Positions 1-7,664 are shown, numbered from the stretch's first letter. The stretch is 12,555 bases of DNA from Gammaproteobacteria bacterium (GCA_029879945.1 JAOUPJ010000079.1:1-12555); one strand, 5' to 3'. Numbers and translations are program-made. The notes: generated by a model not told the origin, from the sequence alone.

Positions 1-1
1 C

Positions 2-769
2 TCGGTGATTGTTGCCGTCCTTTCCTTGTATTTCGCGCCCTGGGCCGAGGAGATGCAGTATGCGATTCGGGATAAGGCCAAGGTGGAGTCGGAGCTGGGA
101 TTTCTGGAGCCGGGGCGCTTCCACGAAATACGTGGGGGTAAAGGCGTATTCTATATGGAGTCCCTGGATGATGAGGGACTGAGCATGAGCAATGTATTTG
201 TTTATGTGAACGACGAAGGTAAGCGGGACATCTTTTCTGCTGCCAGTGGTTATCAGGAGACCGATCTCTCGACAGGTGCCCAATTTATTGTCCTGGAAGA
301 CGGTTATCGATTTGAAGAATTGCCTGGCGAACAGGGTTACCGGATACACGAATATGGGCGCAGTGGGGTGCGCGTGGCCAAAGAGGAGATAATCGCCGGA
401 CAACGCCCCCGCATCGCCTGGACGACGCAACAGCTTCTGGCCAGTGGCGAAGCGGAAGACATTGCAGAGTTGCAATGGCGTGTCTCCATGCCTGTGGCCT
501 GTATTATCCTCACGCTTTTGGCGGTGATCATTAGCCGTACCACTCCGCGGCAGGGGCGTTTTGCCAAACTTTTCGTCGCCTTTCTTTTGTATGTGGTCTA
601 TCTCTATCTACTCATGTTGGCGCGTTCCTGGGTCAAGAGCGAAGTTGTGAATCCGTGGATCGGTATGTGGTGGGTGCATATACTCGCCTTGTTTACGCTG
701 TTGGTCTTAACAGCAAAACAGTTTGGTACCCCTTGGCTTCTTTCCAAGTTGAGGCTCAAGACGATATGA
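2..769 (+). CDS. lptF: LptF, LPS export ABC transporter permease (5' truncated)
   Basis: This is the C-terminal part of the inner-membrane permease LptF, which with LptG and the ATPase LptB2 extracts lipopolysaccharide and passes it to the periplasmic Lpt bridge. The reading frame is open from the window edge (codon at 2-4), so the GTG at position 5 is an internal valine and the true start lies upstream; about 255 residues remain of a family that is usually around 360. A hydrophobic helix at the left edge is followed by a long periplasmic beta-rich region and then three membrane segments (beginning SMPVACIILTLLAVII, then a FAKLFVAFLLY stretch and a WWVHILALFTLL stretch), the YjgP/YjgQ layout. 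The TGA stop overlaps the lptG ATG (ATGA), so the two are translationally coupled. The assignment rests on the fold pattern and the lptG neighbour. Confidence 0.93.
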   Translation, partial: SVIVAVLSLYFAPWAEEMQYAIRDKAKVESELGFLEPGRFHEIRGGKGVFYMESLDDEGLSMSNVFVYVNDEGKRDIFSAASGYQETDLSTGAQFIVLEDGYRFEELPGEQGYRIHEYGRSGVRVAKEEIIAGQRPRIAWTTQQLLASGEAEDIAELQWRVSMPVACIILTLLAVIISRTTPRQGRFAKLFVAFLLYVVYLYLLMLARSWVKSEVVNPWIGMWWVHILALFTLLVLTAKQFGTPWLLSKLRLKTI

Positions 770-1833
770 GCGTATTGGATCGGTATATCGCACGCTCCGT
801 TGGTGAGTCCACGCTTTTGGTGCTGTTGGTCATGCTCTCTCTGTTTACCTTTTTCGCATTTGCCGATGAGCTGACAGATGTGGGGAAGGGAAGTTACGAT
901 GGCCTGGACGCGCTCATCTATTCACTGGCCACCATGCCCAAGTTGGTTTACCAGTTGTTTCCGGCCAGCGCACTGATGGGGACCATGCTGGGGCTGGGTG
1001 CCTTGGCGTCCCATTCAGAGCTGGTTGCCATGCGGGCTGCCGGCTATTCCTATCAGGACATACTCAAAGCGGTCTTGAAGATTGGCGCTGTACTCATGCT
1101 TGCAGCCTTTATCGTGGGTGAATTTCTGGCTCCTTTTTCTGAACGTTATGCCGAGACAAATCGCGCCATTGCCCAAAGTTCCCGCATCACCTTGCAAACC
1201 GAGAGCGGTCTATGGGTGCGCGAAGGGAATCGGTTTATCAATATTCAAAGGATCTTACCTGGTGCACGATTGGGTGATGTACAGGTGATCGAACTTACCG
1301 CGAACGGGGCATTGAATGAACTGGTGAGGGCCAAAGAGGCGGAGTATCAATTGGACGGCAGTTGGCATCTGCATGAGACCACTACGGTTTCCCTGCAAAA
1401 AGACCATCTGACTCTAAACTCTCAGGAGGAGAGTGTTTGGAAGGCCTGGTTTAATCCGGATTTTCTGGAAGTGGTGATGGTGAATCCCGAAACCATGCCC
1501 GCCTGGACGCTGTATCAATATGCCAATTATTTGGAATCCAACGGCGTAGATTCGAGAAAGTATAAACAGGCATTCTGGACCAAAATTATTTCGCCTATCT
1601 CGACGATGCTTATGGTCATCGCGGCGCTGCCCTTTATTTTTGGTTCACTGAGGCTAACCAGTTCGGGGCACAGGGTTCTCATCGGAACATTGGTAGGAAT
1701 CGTTTTTCACCTGGCCAGCCAGGTCTTTAACTATGTAGGACTGGTCTACCATATCAATCCCTTTCTGGCGGCCAGTTTACCGACGACCGTCTTTTTCGTG
1801 ATCGCCCTGACGCTGCTAAAGAAGGTGCGTTAG
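766..1833 (+). CDS. lptG: LptG, LPS export ABC transporter permease
   Basis: This is the partner permease of LptF in the LptB2FG complex that drives lipopolysaccharide export from the inner membrane. The protein has 355 residues, normal for the family. It starts MSVLDRYIARSVGESTL, the typical LptG amphipathic opening, followed by N-terminal membrane helices around LLVLLVMLSLFTFF and the VYQLFPASALMGTMLGLG region, a cytoplasmic coupling stretch (ELVAMRAAGYS), a periplasmic jellyroll-like middle, and C-terminal helices ending in ALTLLKKVR. An in-frame GTG-type start at 655 would lie inside lptF; the ATG at 766 is preferred because it overlaps the lptF stop and gives the family's usual N-terminus. 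The gene ends 17 bp from the 3' end of the convergent soxB. No clear terminator is visible in that gap. Confidence 0.95.
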   Translation: MSVLDRYIARSVGESTLLVLLVMLSLFTFFAFADELTDVGKGSYDGLDALIYSLATMPKLVYQLFPASALMGTMLGLGALASHSELVAMRAAGYSYQDILKAVLKIGAVLMLAAFIVGEFLAPFSERYAETNRAIAQSSRITLQTESGLWVREGNRFINIQRILPGARLGDVQVIELTANGALNELVRAKEAEYQLDGSWHLHETTTVSLQKDHLTLNSQEESVWKAWFNPDFLEVVMVNPETMPAWTLYQYANYLESNGVDSRKYKQAFWTKIISPISTMLMVIAALPFIFGSLRLTSSGHRVLIGTLVGIVFHLASQVFNYVGLVYHINPFLAASLPTTVFFVIALTLLKKVR

Positions 1834-1850
1834 GTTTCGGGGCGAGTCCG

Positions 1851-3569
1851 CTATTTTTCAAATCCCTGGTTTAGGCCCAAGCCGATCAACTCGGGGTTAT
1901 TGAGTTCTTTAATATTGACGGTCTTCTTGCTTCGTAGATTTTTTGCCACCACATCCCAAATCGCTGGTGCCTCCACTGGCTCTGCTACCGATGCCCAACC
2001 AGCGACTTTATAATTTTTCTTGGCGTCTATGGGCTTACCTTTTAGCGTCATATTGGAAATGCGCTTTCCAATTTTTTGTGTGGGGTCCATACTGTATTGC
2101 AATCCTCCAACCCGTACCATGTCTCCACCTTGCTGATAGTAAGGGTCTTCATTGAATAGATTGTCTGCCACGTCTTCCAAAACCAGCTTGATACGTTCAC
2201 CACTCAGCTCATTCAAAGTGGTATGCCCGTAGGTGATTGCAGTTTGGTTCATGATATCTTCAAAGGTTATGGCCTCCCCTGGTAGCAGGCTGCTGCCCCA
2301 ACGGAATCCCGGAGAAAAGGCGATCTCGGCGTCCATTTCTTCCATCATGGTATTGAGTATGAGCTGGTCAAAGGAACCATTGAAATTACCCCGTCTGTAC
2401 AGGGTGGATTCGGTGATCGCGAGTTTTTCTTCCAATTTATCTTTGAAGGGGGCTCGTACCTTATCGATGAGGGCCTGCATATCCTTGTCGGCTTTGAGTG
2501 CGTTGGAAAATACGGGCAGTAGGCGGTATCGATAGTCCTGCATCCTGCCGTTCTTAATGTCCATATCAAAAACTGAAATAAACTTACCGTGAGAGCCCGC
2601 ATTGGTGACAATGGTTTTGCCACCCTTATTACTCACCTCAATCGCTTTGGGAACGGCATCGTGGGTGTGCCCTCCTAGTATGACGTCAATGCCTGTCACT
2701 CTGGAAGCCAGTTTGAGATCCACATCCATGCCGTTGTGTGAGAGCAGAGCAATAACGCCTATTTTTTCGTCTCTAAGTTTATTTACGAGCTGCTGCAATT
2801 CTTTTTCGCGAATTCCAAAACTCCAGTCCGGGATCAAATATCTGGGATTGGCAATGGGCGTGTAGGGAAAGGCCTGGCCGATAATCGCAACAGTCTGGCC
2901 ATTGATTTGTTTGATGGTGTGGGTTTGAAATACTTTTTCTTCCCATTGGGTGTCAATGACGTTATTGGCGACGAAGTCCATTTTTCCGCGAAAGCCTTCT
3001 ATGGCCTCTTTTACACGCTCATGTCCATAGGTGAATTCCCAATGACCGGTCATCACGTCTACCCCCAGCAACAGGCTGGCGTCTATCATGTCCTGGCCTT
3101 TGGTCCACAGAGAAGTAGCCGACCCTTGCCAGCAATCTCCCCCATCCAGCAATAGGGCGCCCGGCCGTTCAGAACGCAGTTGGTCTACTAGTGTTTTAAG
3201 ATGGGCGTAGCCACCCACTTTGCCAAACTGCTTGCTGGCATGCTCGAAATTTAAATGGGTTAGGGCGTGTGCCTCTGCTGTGTTTGCCTGAATCGAGTAG
3301 TATTTCAATAGACTGTTGCCAACCAGGTGCGGGGGATTGCCGCGCATACTGCCGATACCCAGATTGATATTGGGTTCGCGGTACCATACCGGGTTTAACT
3401 GGGCGTGTGAGTCCGTAATATGGAGCAAACTCGCATTCCCAAATTTAGGCATGTCGTAAAGCTTATCCAGGGTTCCTGCATGTGCGGCTTTGTTTAGCCC
3501 GGGAATGGTCAGGCCACTAAACCCCGCTGCTGCAAGGATCTGAAGAAACTCTCGACGTGATAGGTTCAT
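1851..3569 (-). CDS. soxB: SoxB, thiosulfohydrolase of the Sox pathway
   Basis: SoxB is the periplasmic di-manganese enzyme that hydrolyses sulfate from the S-sulfocysteine on the SoxYZ carrier. The 572-residue protein begins MNLSRREFLQILAAAGFSG, a twin-arginine signal. The 5'-nucleotidase/calcineurin-type metal motifs are in order: ITDSH (D53, H55), LLDGGDCWQGS (141-150, D145), GHWEFTYG (175-182), SHNG (277-280) and GGHTHD (299-304). The GHWEF variant of the usual GNHE block is characteristic of SoxB rather than of ordinary 5'-nucleotidases. The C-terminal half (from about 380) carries the nucleotidase C-terminal domain. An AGGAGT ribosome site lies 8 nt before the ATG. The gene is separated from soxA by 166 bp holding a strong terminator, so it is probably transcribed from its own promoter. 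It is convergent with lptG. Confidence 0.97.
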   Translation of the reverse strand: MNLSRREFLQILAAAGFSGLTIPGLNKAAHAGTLDKLYDMPKFGNASLLHITDSHAQLNPVWYREPNINLGIGSMRGNPPHLVGNSLLKYYSIQANTAEAHALTHLNFEHASKQFGKVGGYAHLKTLVDQLRSERPGALLLDGGDCWQGSATSLWTKGQDMIDASLLLGVDVMTGHWEFTYGHERVKEAIEGFRGKMDFVANNVIDTQWEEKVFQTHTIKQINGQTVAIIGQAFPYTPIANPRYLIPDWSFGIREKELQQLVNKLRDEKIGVIALLSHNGMDVDLKLASRVTGIDVILGGHTHDAVPKAIEVSNKGGKTIVTNAGSHGKFISVFDMDIKNGRMQDYRYRLLPVFSNALKADKDMQALIDKVRAPFKDKLEEKLAITESTLYRRGNFNGSFDQLILNTMMEEMDAEIAFSPGFRWGSSLLPGEAITFEDIMNQTAITYGHTTLNELSGERIKLVLEDVADNLFNEDPYYQQGGDMVRVGGLQYSMDPTQKIGKRISNMTLKGKPIDAKKNYKVAGWASVAEPVEAPAIWDVVAKNLRSKKTVNIKELNNPELIGLGLNQGFEK

Positions 3570-3615
3570 ATCAAAACACTCCTAAAAACGGGTTTAGTCT
3601 TTGTCTGGCAAATCT

Positions 3616-3627
3616 ATACTTCAGTAT
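3616..3627. promoter_or_regulatory. Small perfect palindrome in the soxB leader
   Basis: ATACT-TC-AGTAT is a perfect 5-bp inverted repeat with a 2-bp spacer. It lies about 47 bp upstream of the soxB ATG and downstream of the candidate soxB -10 box, where a repressor could block elongation. It is short enough to have arisen by chance in AT-rich DNA, so calling it an operator is inference only. Confidence 0.2.
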
Positions 3628-3651
3628 CTTCCACTCACTACAGAAGTTTAG

Positions 3652-3679
3652 AATTTATTCGAGCAAAAATCGATTTCAA
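3652..3679 (-). promoter_or_regulatory. Candidate sigma-70 promoter for soxB
   Basis: On the minus strand there is a TTGAAA -35 box (3674-3679, five of six consensus bases), a 16-bp spacer and a TAAATT -10 box (3652-3657, four of six). It sits just downstream of the soxA terminator, about 80 bp before the soxB start. A separate soxB promoter is expected from that terminator, but the -10 match is modest. Confidence 0.35.
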
Positions 3680-3690
3680 TTTCCTTATAC

Positions 3691-3719
3691 AAAAAAGCCC
3701 GGAAAAACCGGGCTTTTTT
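3691..3719 (-). terminator. Rho-independent terminator after soxA
   Basis: AAAAAAGCCCGG (3691-3702) and CCGGGCTTTTTT (3708-3719) form a perfect 12-bp stem around a 5-nt loop. Read on the minus strand the hairpin begins 16 nt after the soxA stop codon, has a GC-rich centre and ends in a run of T. It would end the soxXYZA transcript before soxB. The hairpin is symmetrical, so it could also act on plus-strand transcription. Confidence 0.88.
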
Positions 3720-3735
3720 AAGGCTTTATTAGAGA

Positions 3736-4569
3736 CTACTTTCTCATGCCTGGCGCATTGCTTTTCAGGCCATTGCTCATATAAGTGAGGAAGTATTCCA
3801 GATTACGGTATTCTTCGCTTTGTGGCTTGAACGGTTTTGCACGCACCTGCTTATTACAGCCACCGAAACGTCTGTGCAGGGTTCCCAGCTCTTGCCATTT
3901 GGCACGATAGACTGGGAAGTGTGAAGTATGACCTAAGGCAGGGCTGAGTATATCGGCCCGGATTCGTTTACCCGCATTGTCCAAGTGGCAATGCGCACAG
4001 GCCATGTTCAGTTGGCCGCGGCGTGTGTAATAAAACTTTTTCCCATCTTCGTATGCTGCTCGAGCATCTTTGTTTGGGACTTTAACGCTGATTGTTTTGC
4101 CGCGTGAGAGAAAGCCAAGATAGGCCAAGACACTGGCAATCTTGCCTTTGTTATATTCAAACTCTTCTTCGCCATTTTTCTTTAGGCACTCGTTGATCGC
4201 TAATGGTAGGGTTACGACCATTTTTCGTTTTGAGTCCCATTGGGGGTAGGTTTGGGCGATCCCTTTTTTATAGTCTGGGAAGCAACTGGCCAGAGACTTA
4301 CCGTTTTTGAATTTCTTTTTGAATAGTGTTTCCCCTTCATCAATGAAGATCTCATAAGGAGGAAACTCTTCAATCGATTCCCACTGGGCTCTGGAAGCGG
4401 CATCAATGGCATAGACTCCATTGACGTACTCACTTTTCTTCACCTTGGGGAATTTTTTCTTATAGTACTCTACAAACGCTTTGCGATCACTTTCAGGGCT
4501 AGCCTGCGCCCCAAAGGCAAATCCGCATAGGATGCCTGTAATGACAATATATGCTGTGAAATTGCGCAT
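3736..4569 (-). CDS. soxA: SoxA, c-type cytochrome of SoxXA (single-haem form)
   Basis: SoxA is the catalytic subunit of the periplasmic SoxXA cytochrome, which oxidatively joins thiosulfate to the SoxY cysteine. The 277-residue precursor has a Sec signal (MRNFTAYIVITGILCGFAFG, likely cut after AQA near residue 23). Only one haem-binding motif is present, CAHCH at 191-195. In the N-terminal domain, where two-haem SoxA proteins have another CXXCH, only C96 and C128 remain, which fits the disulfide-stabilised single-haem class. C238 in RRFGGCNKQ matches the conserved active-site cysteine that is a modified haem ligand in characterised SoxA. A strong AGGAGAAGG site precedes the ATG. The gene is last in the soxXYZA run, 62 bp after soxZ and 16 nt before the terminator. 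Confidence 0.95.
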   Translation of the reverse strand: MRNFTAYIVITGILCGFAFGAQASPESDRKAFVEYYKKKFPKVKKSEYVNGVYAIDAASRAQWESIEEFPPYEIFIDEGETLFKKKFKNGKSLASCFPDYKKGIAQTYPQWDSKRKMVVTLPLAINECLKKNGEEEFEYNKGKIASVLAYLGFLSRGKTISVKVPNKDARAAYEDGKKFYYTRRGQLNMACAHCHLDNAGKRIRADILSPALGHTSHFPVYRAKWQELGTLHRRFGGCNKQVRAKPFKPQSEEYRNLEYFLTYMSNGLKSNAPGMRK

Positions 4570-4631
4570 AGTAACCTTCTCCTAATTTATCGCGACAGTT
4601 CGTCCGTGTCAGCTAGCGTAGTGATGCTCGC

Positions 4632-4949
4632 TTATTTGACTTTTTCAACGGCAGAATCACTTTCGCCCTTGTTGTCCACCCAACTGATTTTAATGGTATC
4701 GCCCTTGGTTCCGCCTAGTATGTTAAAAGACAGATAGGGGTTTTTGGATATAGCAACCCCCCAATTAGCGACCATGACAGGTTTGCCATTATGCTCGCAG
4801 CTCACCTCTTTAATAAAGTGTGCTGGGATTTTTTCACCTGTCTTTTTATCTTTTCTTAAACCCGTCTCCATAACGTGTTTAATCAGGGTTTTTACCTCGA
4901 TTCGTCCGCCTGCTGCTTTAGCCTTAATCTTGACTGTGTTCGACGCCAT
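4632..4949 (-). CDS. soxZ: SoxZ, sulfur-carrier complex subunit
   Basis: SoxZ pairs with SoxY to form the periplasmic carrier on which sulfur intermediates are processed. The protein is 105 residues, normal for the family, with no signal peptide; SoxZ usually travels through the Tat system bound to SoxY. Family features visible are the KHVMETGLRKD segment (24-34), PAHFIKEVSCEHNG (42-55), the VANWGVAISKNPYLSF stretch (60-75) and a C-terminal DTIKISWVDNKG strand, together an immunoglobulin-like fold. AGAGGA lies 8 nt before the ATG. It is 34 bp downstream of soxY and 62 bp upstream of soxA in the same transcript. Confidence 0.95.
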   Translation of the reverse strand: MASNTVKIKAKAAGGRIEVKTLIKHVMETGLRKDKKTGEKIPAHFIKEVSCEHNGKPVMVANWGVAISKNPYLSFNILGGTKGDTIKISWVDNKGESDSAVEKVK

Positions 4950-4983
4950 GTTTCTAATCCTCTTGATCTAGTTGGAAGCGGTG

Positions 4984-5451
4984 TTAACCGCCGCATCCGC
5001 CGATGGTGACTTTTACTGTTTTCTTGGTCGAAAACAGACCGCTTTCAGCCTTTACCACGGCGATAATGTCTGAAGTTTCACCCATCTTGATTCGAGTAGA
5101 AACAAAGCCATCTAGTGTGCCCTGAAAATCATAAGAGCAGGTCAAGGGTTGTGGATTCTTTGAAACGAACACCCCAATCGATTGTACATTAGGGATTTTG
5201 GTGGTTACCGAAATGGGTACTACCGCACCATTTTCAGCAATCTCTGGCGCGGAAATTTCGATTTTTCCGTCTTCTGTTTTGCTGGTGCCAAACAATGCAT
5301 CAATGGCGTCATTCAGCTCTTTTTGTTTAAAGGCATTTTCTGGCCAAGCAGCCAGTACTGATTTTGGTACCAAAAGGCCTGCGCTCACTGCCAATGCCAG
5401 TGCACCGGTCGCCGCGCTACCTTTGATAAATGTTCTTCGCTTTATGCTCAC
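4984..5451 (-). CDS. soxY: SoxY, sulfur-binding carrier protein
   Basis: SoxY covalently holds thiosulfate and its oxidation intermediates on a cysteine at its flexible C-terminus. The protein ends in GGCGG, the exact SoxY swinging-arm motif, with the reactive cysteine third from the end. The N-terminus (SIKRRTFIKGSAATGALALAVSAG) is a twin-arginine signal, probably cut after VLAA. The chosen GTG start at 5451 gives 155 residues and has AGGAGA 7 nt upstream. An alternative in-frame GTG at 5484 would add 11 residues, overlap the soxX stop and has no ribosome site, so it is disfavoured. The gene lies between soxX and soxZ. Confidence 0.95.
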   Translation of the reverse strand: MSIKRRTFIKGSAATGALALAVSAGLLVPKSVLAAWPENAFKQKELNDAIDALFGTSKTEDGKIEISAPEIAENGAVVPISVTTKIPNVQSIGVFVSKNPQPLTCSYDFQGTLDGFVSTRIKMGETSDIIAVVKAESGLFSTKKTVKVTIGGCGG

Positions 5452-5458
5452 TCTAATA

Positions 5459-5464
5459 TCTCCT
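5459..5464 (-). promoter_or_regulatory. Ribosome binding site fixing the soxY GTG start
   Basis: AGGAGA on the minus strand lies 7 nt before the GTG at 5451. It supports that start over the upstream GTG at 5484, and places the twin-arginine motif at residues 5-6 of SoxY. Confidence 0.7.
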
Positions 5465-5480
5465 ATCTCGAATCCTGGTA

Positions 5481-5849
5481 TCACAGTGTATAAATGAACT
5501 CGACAACCTTATCCAACTCGTCCTTGGTCAGAATCTCATGCTTGCCGAATGGAGGCATGATGGAATTAGGGTTTCGTTTTGTGGCATCAAAGATTTGGTC
5601 TCTCAATTTCGCTTTATCTGGATAGCGATTTTTCATGTTTTCTAAAGGTGGACCAATATTGCCTGGAAGCGAGCCTCCTTCAATGGCATGACAAGCCAAG
5701 CAATTGCCTTTTTTTCGATCAAAAGCGATGGCCTTCCCTTGCTCTTCATCACCTGCAAAGGCGATGCTCGGTACCAGTATGCTGAAAATCAAACTGATTA
5801 TTAATACAGCAATCGGCGTTGCTGTCGAAAAGTCGACGCGAAATTTCAT
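5481..5849 (-). CDS. soxX: SoxX, monohaem cytochrome c of SoxXA
   Basis: SoxX is the small electron-accepting cytochrome subunit of SoxXA in the periplasm. The 122-residue precursor has a Sec signal with hydrophobic core IAVLIISLIFSILV, probably cut after AFA at residue 32. The haem motif CLACH lies at 50-54, and M98 in NSIMPPFG is the expected sixth ligand; LPGNIGPPL (61-69) and the ELDKVVEFIYTL C-terminal helix are typical of class I cytochromes c and of SoxX. AGGAGG lies 7 nt before the ATG. It is the first gene of the soxXYZA run, with a long AT-rich upstream region carrying a candidate promoter and palindrome. Confidence 0.94.
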   Translation of the reverse strand: MKFRVDFSTATPIAVLIISLIFSILVPSIAFAGDEEQGKAIAFDRKKGNCLACHAIEGGSLPGNIGPPLENMKNRYPDKAKLRDQIFDATKRNPNSIMPPFGKHEILTKDELDKVVEFIYTL

Positions 5850-5936
5850 ATGACTGCCTCCTATGCGGTCACTTAAGCTTTTTAATAAAGCAAAAGTTGC
5901 TCCAAACCCCGGAATAATACCCCAAGCGATAAAGCA

Positions 5937-5964
5937 TACATAAAGTAAAGAAAGGTAAAAACAA
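5937..5964 (-). promoter_or_regulatory. Candidate promoter of the soxXYZA operon
   Basis: On the minus strand, TTGTTT (5959-5964) and TATGTA (5937-5942) are separated by 16 bp, about 90 bp before soxX. Each hexamer is only a partial sigma-70 match (four of six). Support comes mainly from position and from the overlap of the -35 box with the palindrome at 5953-5980. Confidence 0.28.
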
Positions 5965-5980
5965 ATATTTATTTATACCT
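5953..5980. promoter_or_regulatory. 28-bp near-perfect palindrome upstream of soxX, candidate operator
   Basis: The half-sites AGGTAAAAACAAAT and ATTTATTTATACCT are reverse complements at 12 of 14 positions, with no spacer and an AAATATTT centre. The element lies 104 bp upstream of the soxX start codon and covers a candidate -35 box. In characterised organisms sox operons are often controlled by ArsR-type repressors (SoxR) that bind AT-rich palindromes, so a repressor site is a reasonable inference. No regulator gene is present in the window. The rest of the 5850-6127 gap is AT-rich and shows no gene and no clear terminator for the upstream protease gene. Confidence 0.5.
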
Positions 5981-6127
5981 CCACAAAAAGTTTAGACTAA
6001 TAACTTACTAATGTGTTGAATTTATCAGTAAAGTTTTAGAAACATAACTGTCTGACCTGTTAATCCAAGTATTGAAAGTGTGAAGATGATCTCACTTTGG
6101 GGTGCAGTGAATAGTGTTGCAGTGGTC

Positions 6128-7603
6128 TCAATTCAGATCTAGATTTTTCTCGGCCAGCGCAATCTCTTTAAATTCCTGCATGCGGGATTCTATGCGGATT
6201 TTATCCATATCACTCACTCGTCGCTGTTTCAGCGCCAGGTTGAGTTGTTCAATGGCGGTATGCGTTAATCCGTTGAGGAAGTAAAATTCGGCCAGGGCTT
6301 GATGAGCCTTGGCGGTGTGTCGTGATTCTCCCTCTGCCTTGGCTAAAAGCTGATAAAGGGGCGGGGTAGGATGATTTTTTTTCATGCTGTTAAGTAGTGA
6401 AGCGGCTTTTTCGGGTTCCCCAAACTGTAGTAGAGTTTCTGCATAGCTATGGCTGAGTGCGTAATTATTGGGATAGAGTGCGAGGGCATCCTCAAAAACG
6501 GAGTATGATTCTTTTACCTGGCCAGAGCTGGATTTGATTTGCGCTTTCACCAGTAAATAGGGGATGCGTTCCCGGTCTTCCTTAATGAGGGACTCAATGA
6601 CCTTGCCCGCCTCTTCAAACTGGTGGTTTTTCAATAAGGCGAGTGAATATCCATACAATTCCGCATATCTGTGGGTATAGCTTCCTGTGTTCAGTTTTGC
6701 TTCGTAACGTGCCACCATGTCTGCCGGATTATCAGAGGAGAGCACTCTGATCTTTGCCTTGATAAGGTGAAAACGCAATTTGTCTGGAAGTGGGTGGTAG
6801 TCGTATTTGCTGGCCCGGTCTCTGGTTTCCGCAATACGATTGCTGGTTACCGGGTGGGTACGGAAGAATTCTGGCACTTGCGCGTCATAAAGACGATCAT
6901 TCTGTTGCAGTCGCTCAAAAAATGCGGGCATTGCGTGAGGGTCAAATTGGGACTGGGTCAGAATTTTCATTCCGATGTGGTCTGCCTCGCGCTCATGGGC
7001 GCGGGTAAAATTCAGGTTGCTCTGGATATTGGCCGCCATGGTCGCCAGTATGGCTGCCTCTGTGATGTTTGCATTTTGGCTGCCCAGTATCACCGCGGCG
7101 ACCAGGGCTGCGTAAGTTGGAAGACTAAGTTTGTTGGCTTCCTCAGTGGCGCGGTCGATATGTAGCTGGCCTATGTGTGCCACTTCATGGGCCATTACTG
7201 CGGCTAGCTCTCCCTCGGTCTCTGCGGCCAATATCAATCCAGAGTGTACGCCGATATAGCCGCCTGGCGCGGCGAAGGCGTTAATAGAAGGGTCGTTGAC
7301 CCCGAAGAAATAAAAGAATCGGTTGTGGTAGTCCGAGTTTGATACCAGTCTGTAACCCAGGTCCACGATGTAATTATCGATTTCCGGATCGTAAAAGAGA
7401 TTGAGTCCTCTTCTGATCTGGCGCATCAACCATTCGCCGCGAAGCTTTGCTTCTGCTGCGGAACGATGGGGGCTGGTGTCTGTCCCCATGCTTGGCAATG
7501 AAATGCCATCAGGCGTGGTGGCGGCGTTGCCAATCTGAGAAAGAGCAGGGGAAGGCCCGGAAATGCATAGGGATAGCAAAAAGGCCTGTGTAAGTTTTCT
7601 CAT
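6128..7603 (-). CDS. bepA: BepA-like M48 zinc metalloprotease with TPR domain
   Basis: This resembles E. coli BepA (YfgC), a periplasmic protease and chaperone that helps assemble, or degrades stalled, outer-membrane proteins such as LptD. The 491-residue protein (E. coli BepA has 487) has a Sec signal (MRKLTQAFLLSLCISGPSPA). The M48 domain carries the zinc motif HEVAH at 139-143, the third ligand E206 in READHIGMK, and H250 in FFRTHPVTSNR, equivalent to the regulatory fourth ligand of BepA. From about residue 300 onward it is helical with TPR-like repeats. The ATG at 7603 is chosen for GGAG 4 nt upstream and the clean signal peptide; in-frame starts at 7624 (ATG) and 7630 (GTG) are possible. 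It follows a small gene by 61 bp. The link to neighbouring sulfur genes may be incidental. Confidence 0.9.
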   Translation of the reverse strand: MRKLTQAFLLSLCISGPSPALSQIGNAATTPDGISLPSMGTDTSPHRSAAEAKLRGEWLMRQIRRGLNLFYDPEIDNYIVDLGYRLVSNSDYHNRFFYFFGVNDPSINAFAAPGGYIGVHSGLILAAETEGELAAVMAHEVAHIGQLHIDRATEEANKLSLPTYAALVAAVILGSQNANITEAAILATMAANIQSNLNFTRAHEREADHIGMKILTQSQFDPHAMPAFFERLQQNDRLYDAQVPEFFRTHPVTSNRIAETRDRASKYDYHPLPDKLRFHLIKAKIRVLSSDNPADMVARYEAKLNTGSYTHRYAELYGYSLALLKNHQFEEAGKVIESLIKEDRERIPYLLVKAQIKSSSGQVKESYSVFEDALALYPNNYALSHSYAETLLQFGEPEKAASLLNSMKKNHPTPPLYQLLAKAEGESRHTAKAHQALAEFYFLNGLTHTAIEQLNLALKQRRVSDMDKIRIESRMQEFKEIALAEKNLDLN

Positions 7604-7664
7604 ATTTCTCCGGCGTTTTAGCATCGCCACCTATAGCTACAACTCGAACAGGAAAACTATGCAA

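Noticed and set aside
655..765. Upstream in-frame extension of lptG
   Set aside because: It would lie wholly inside lptF; the ATG at 766 overlaps the lptF stop as ATGA and gives the normal LptG N-terminus.
5452..5484. Longer soxY starting at the GTG at 5484
   Set aside because: It has no ribosome site, overlaps the soxX stop, and pushes the twin-arginine motif inward; the GTG at 5451 has AGGAGA 7 nt upstream.
6057..6123. Terminator or repeats after the bepA-like gene
   Set aside because: AAAGTG/CACTTT arms are weak with a long loop and no T run, and the repeated TGCAGTG heptamer is too short to interpret.
6671..7165. 164-codon plus-strand frame opposite the bepA-like gene
   Set aside because: The minus strand encodes a full M48 domain with all zinc ligands here; the plus-strand frame has no ribosome site or recognisable features.
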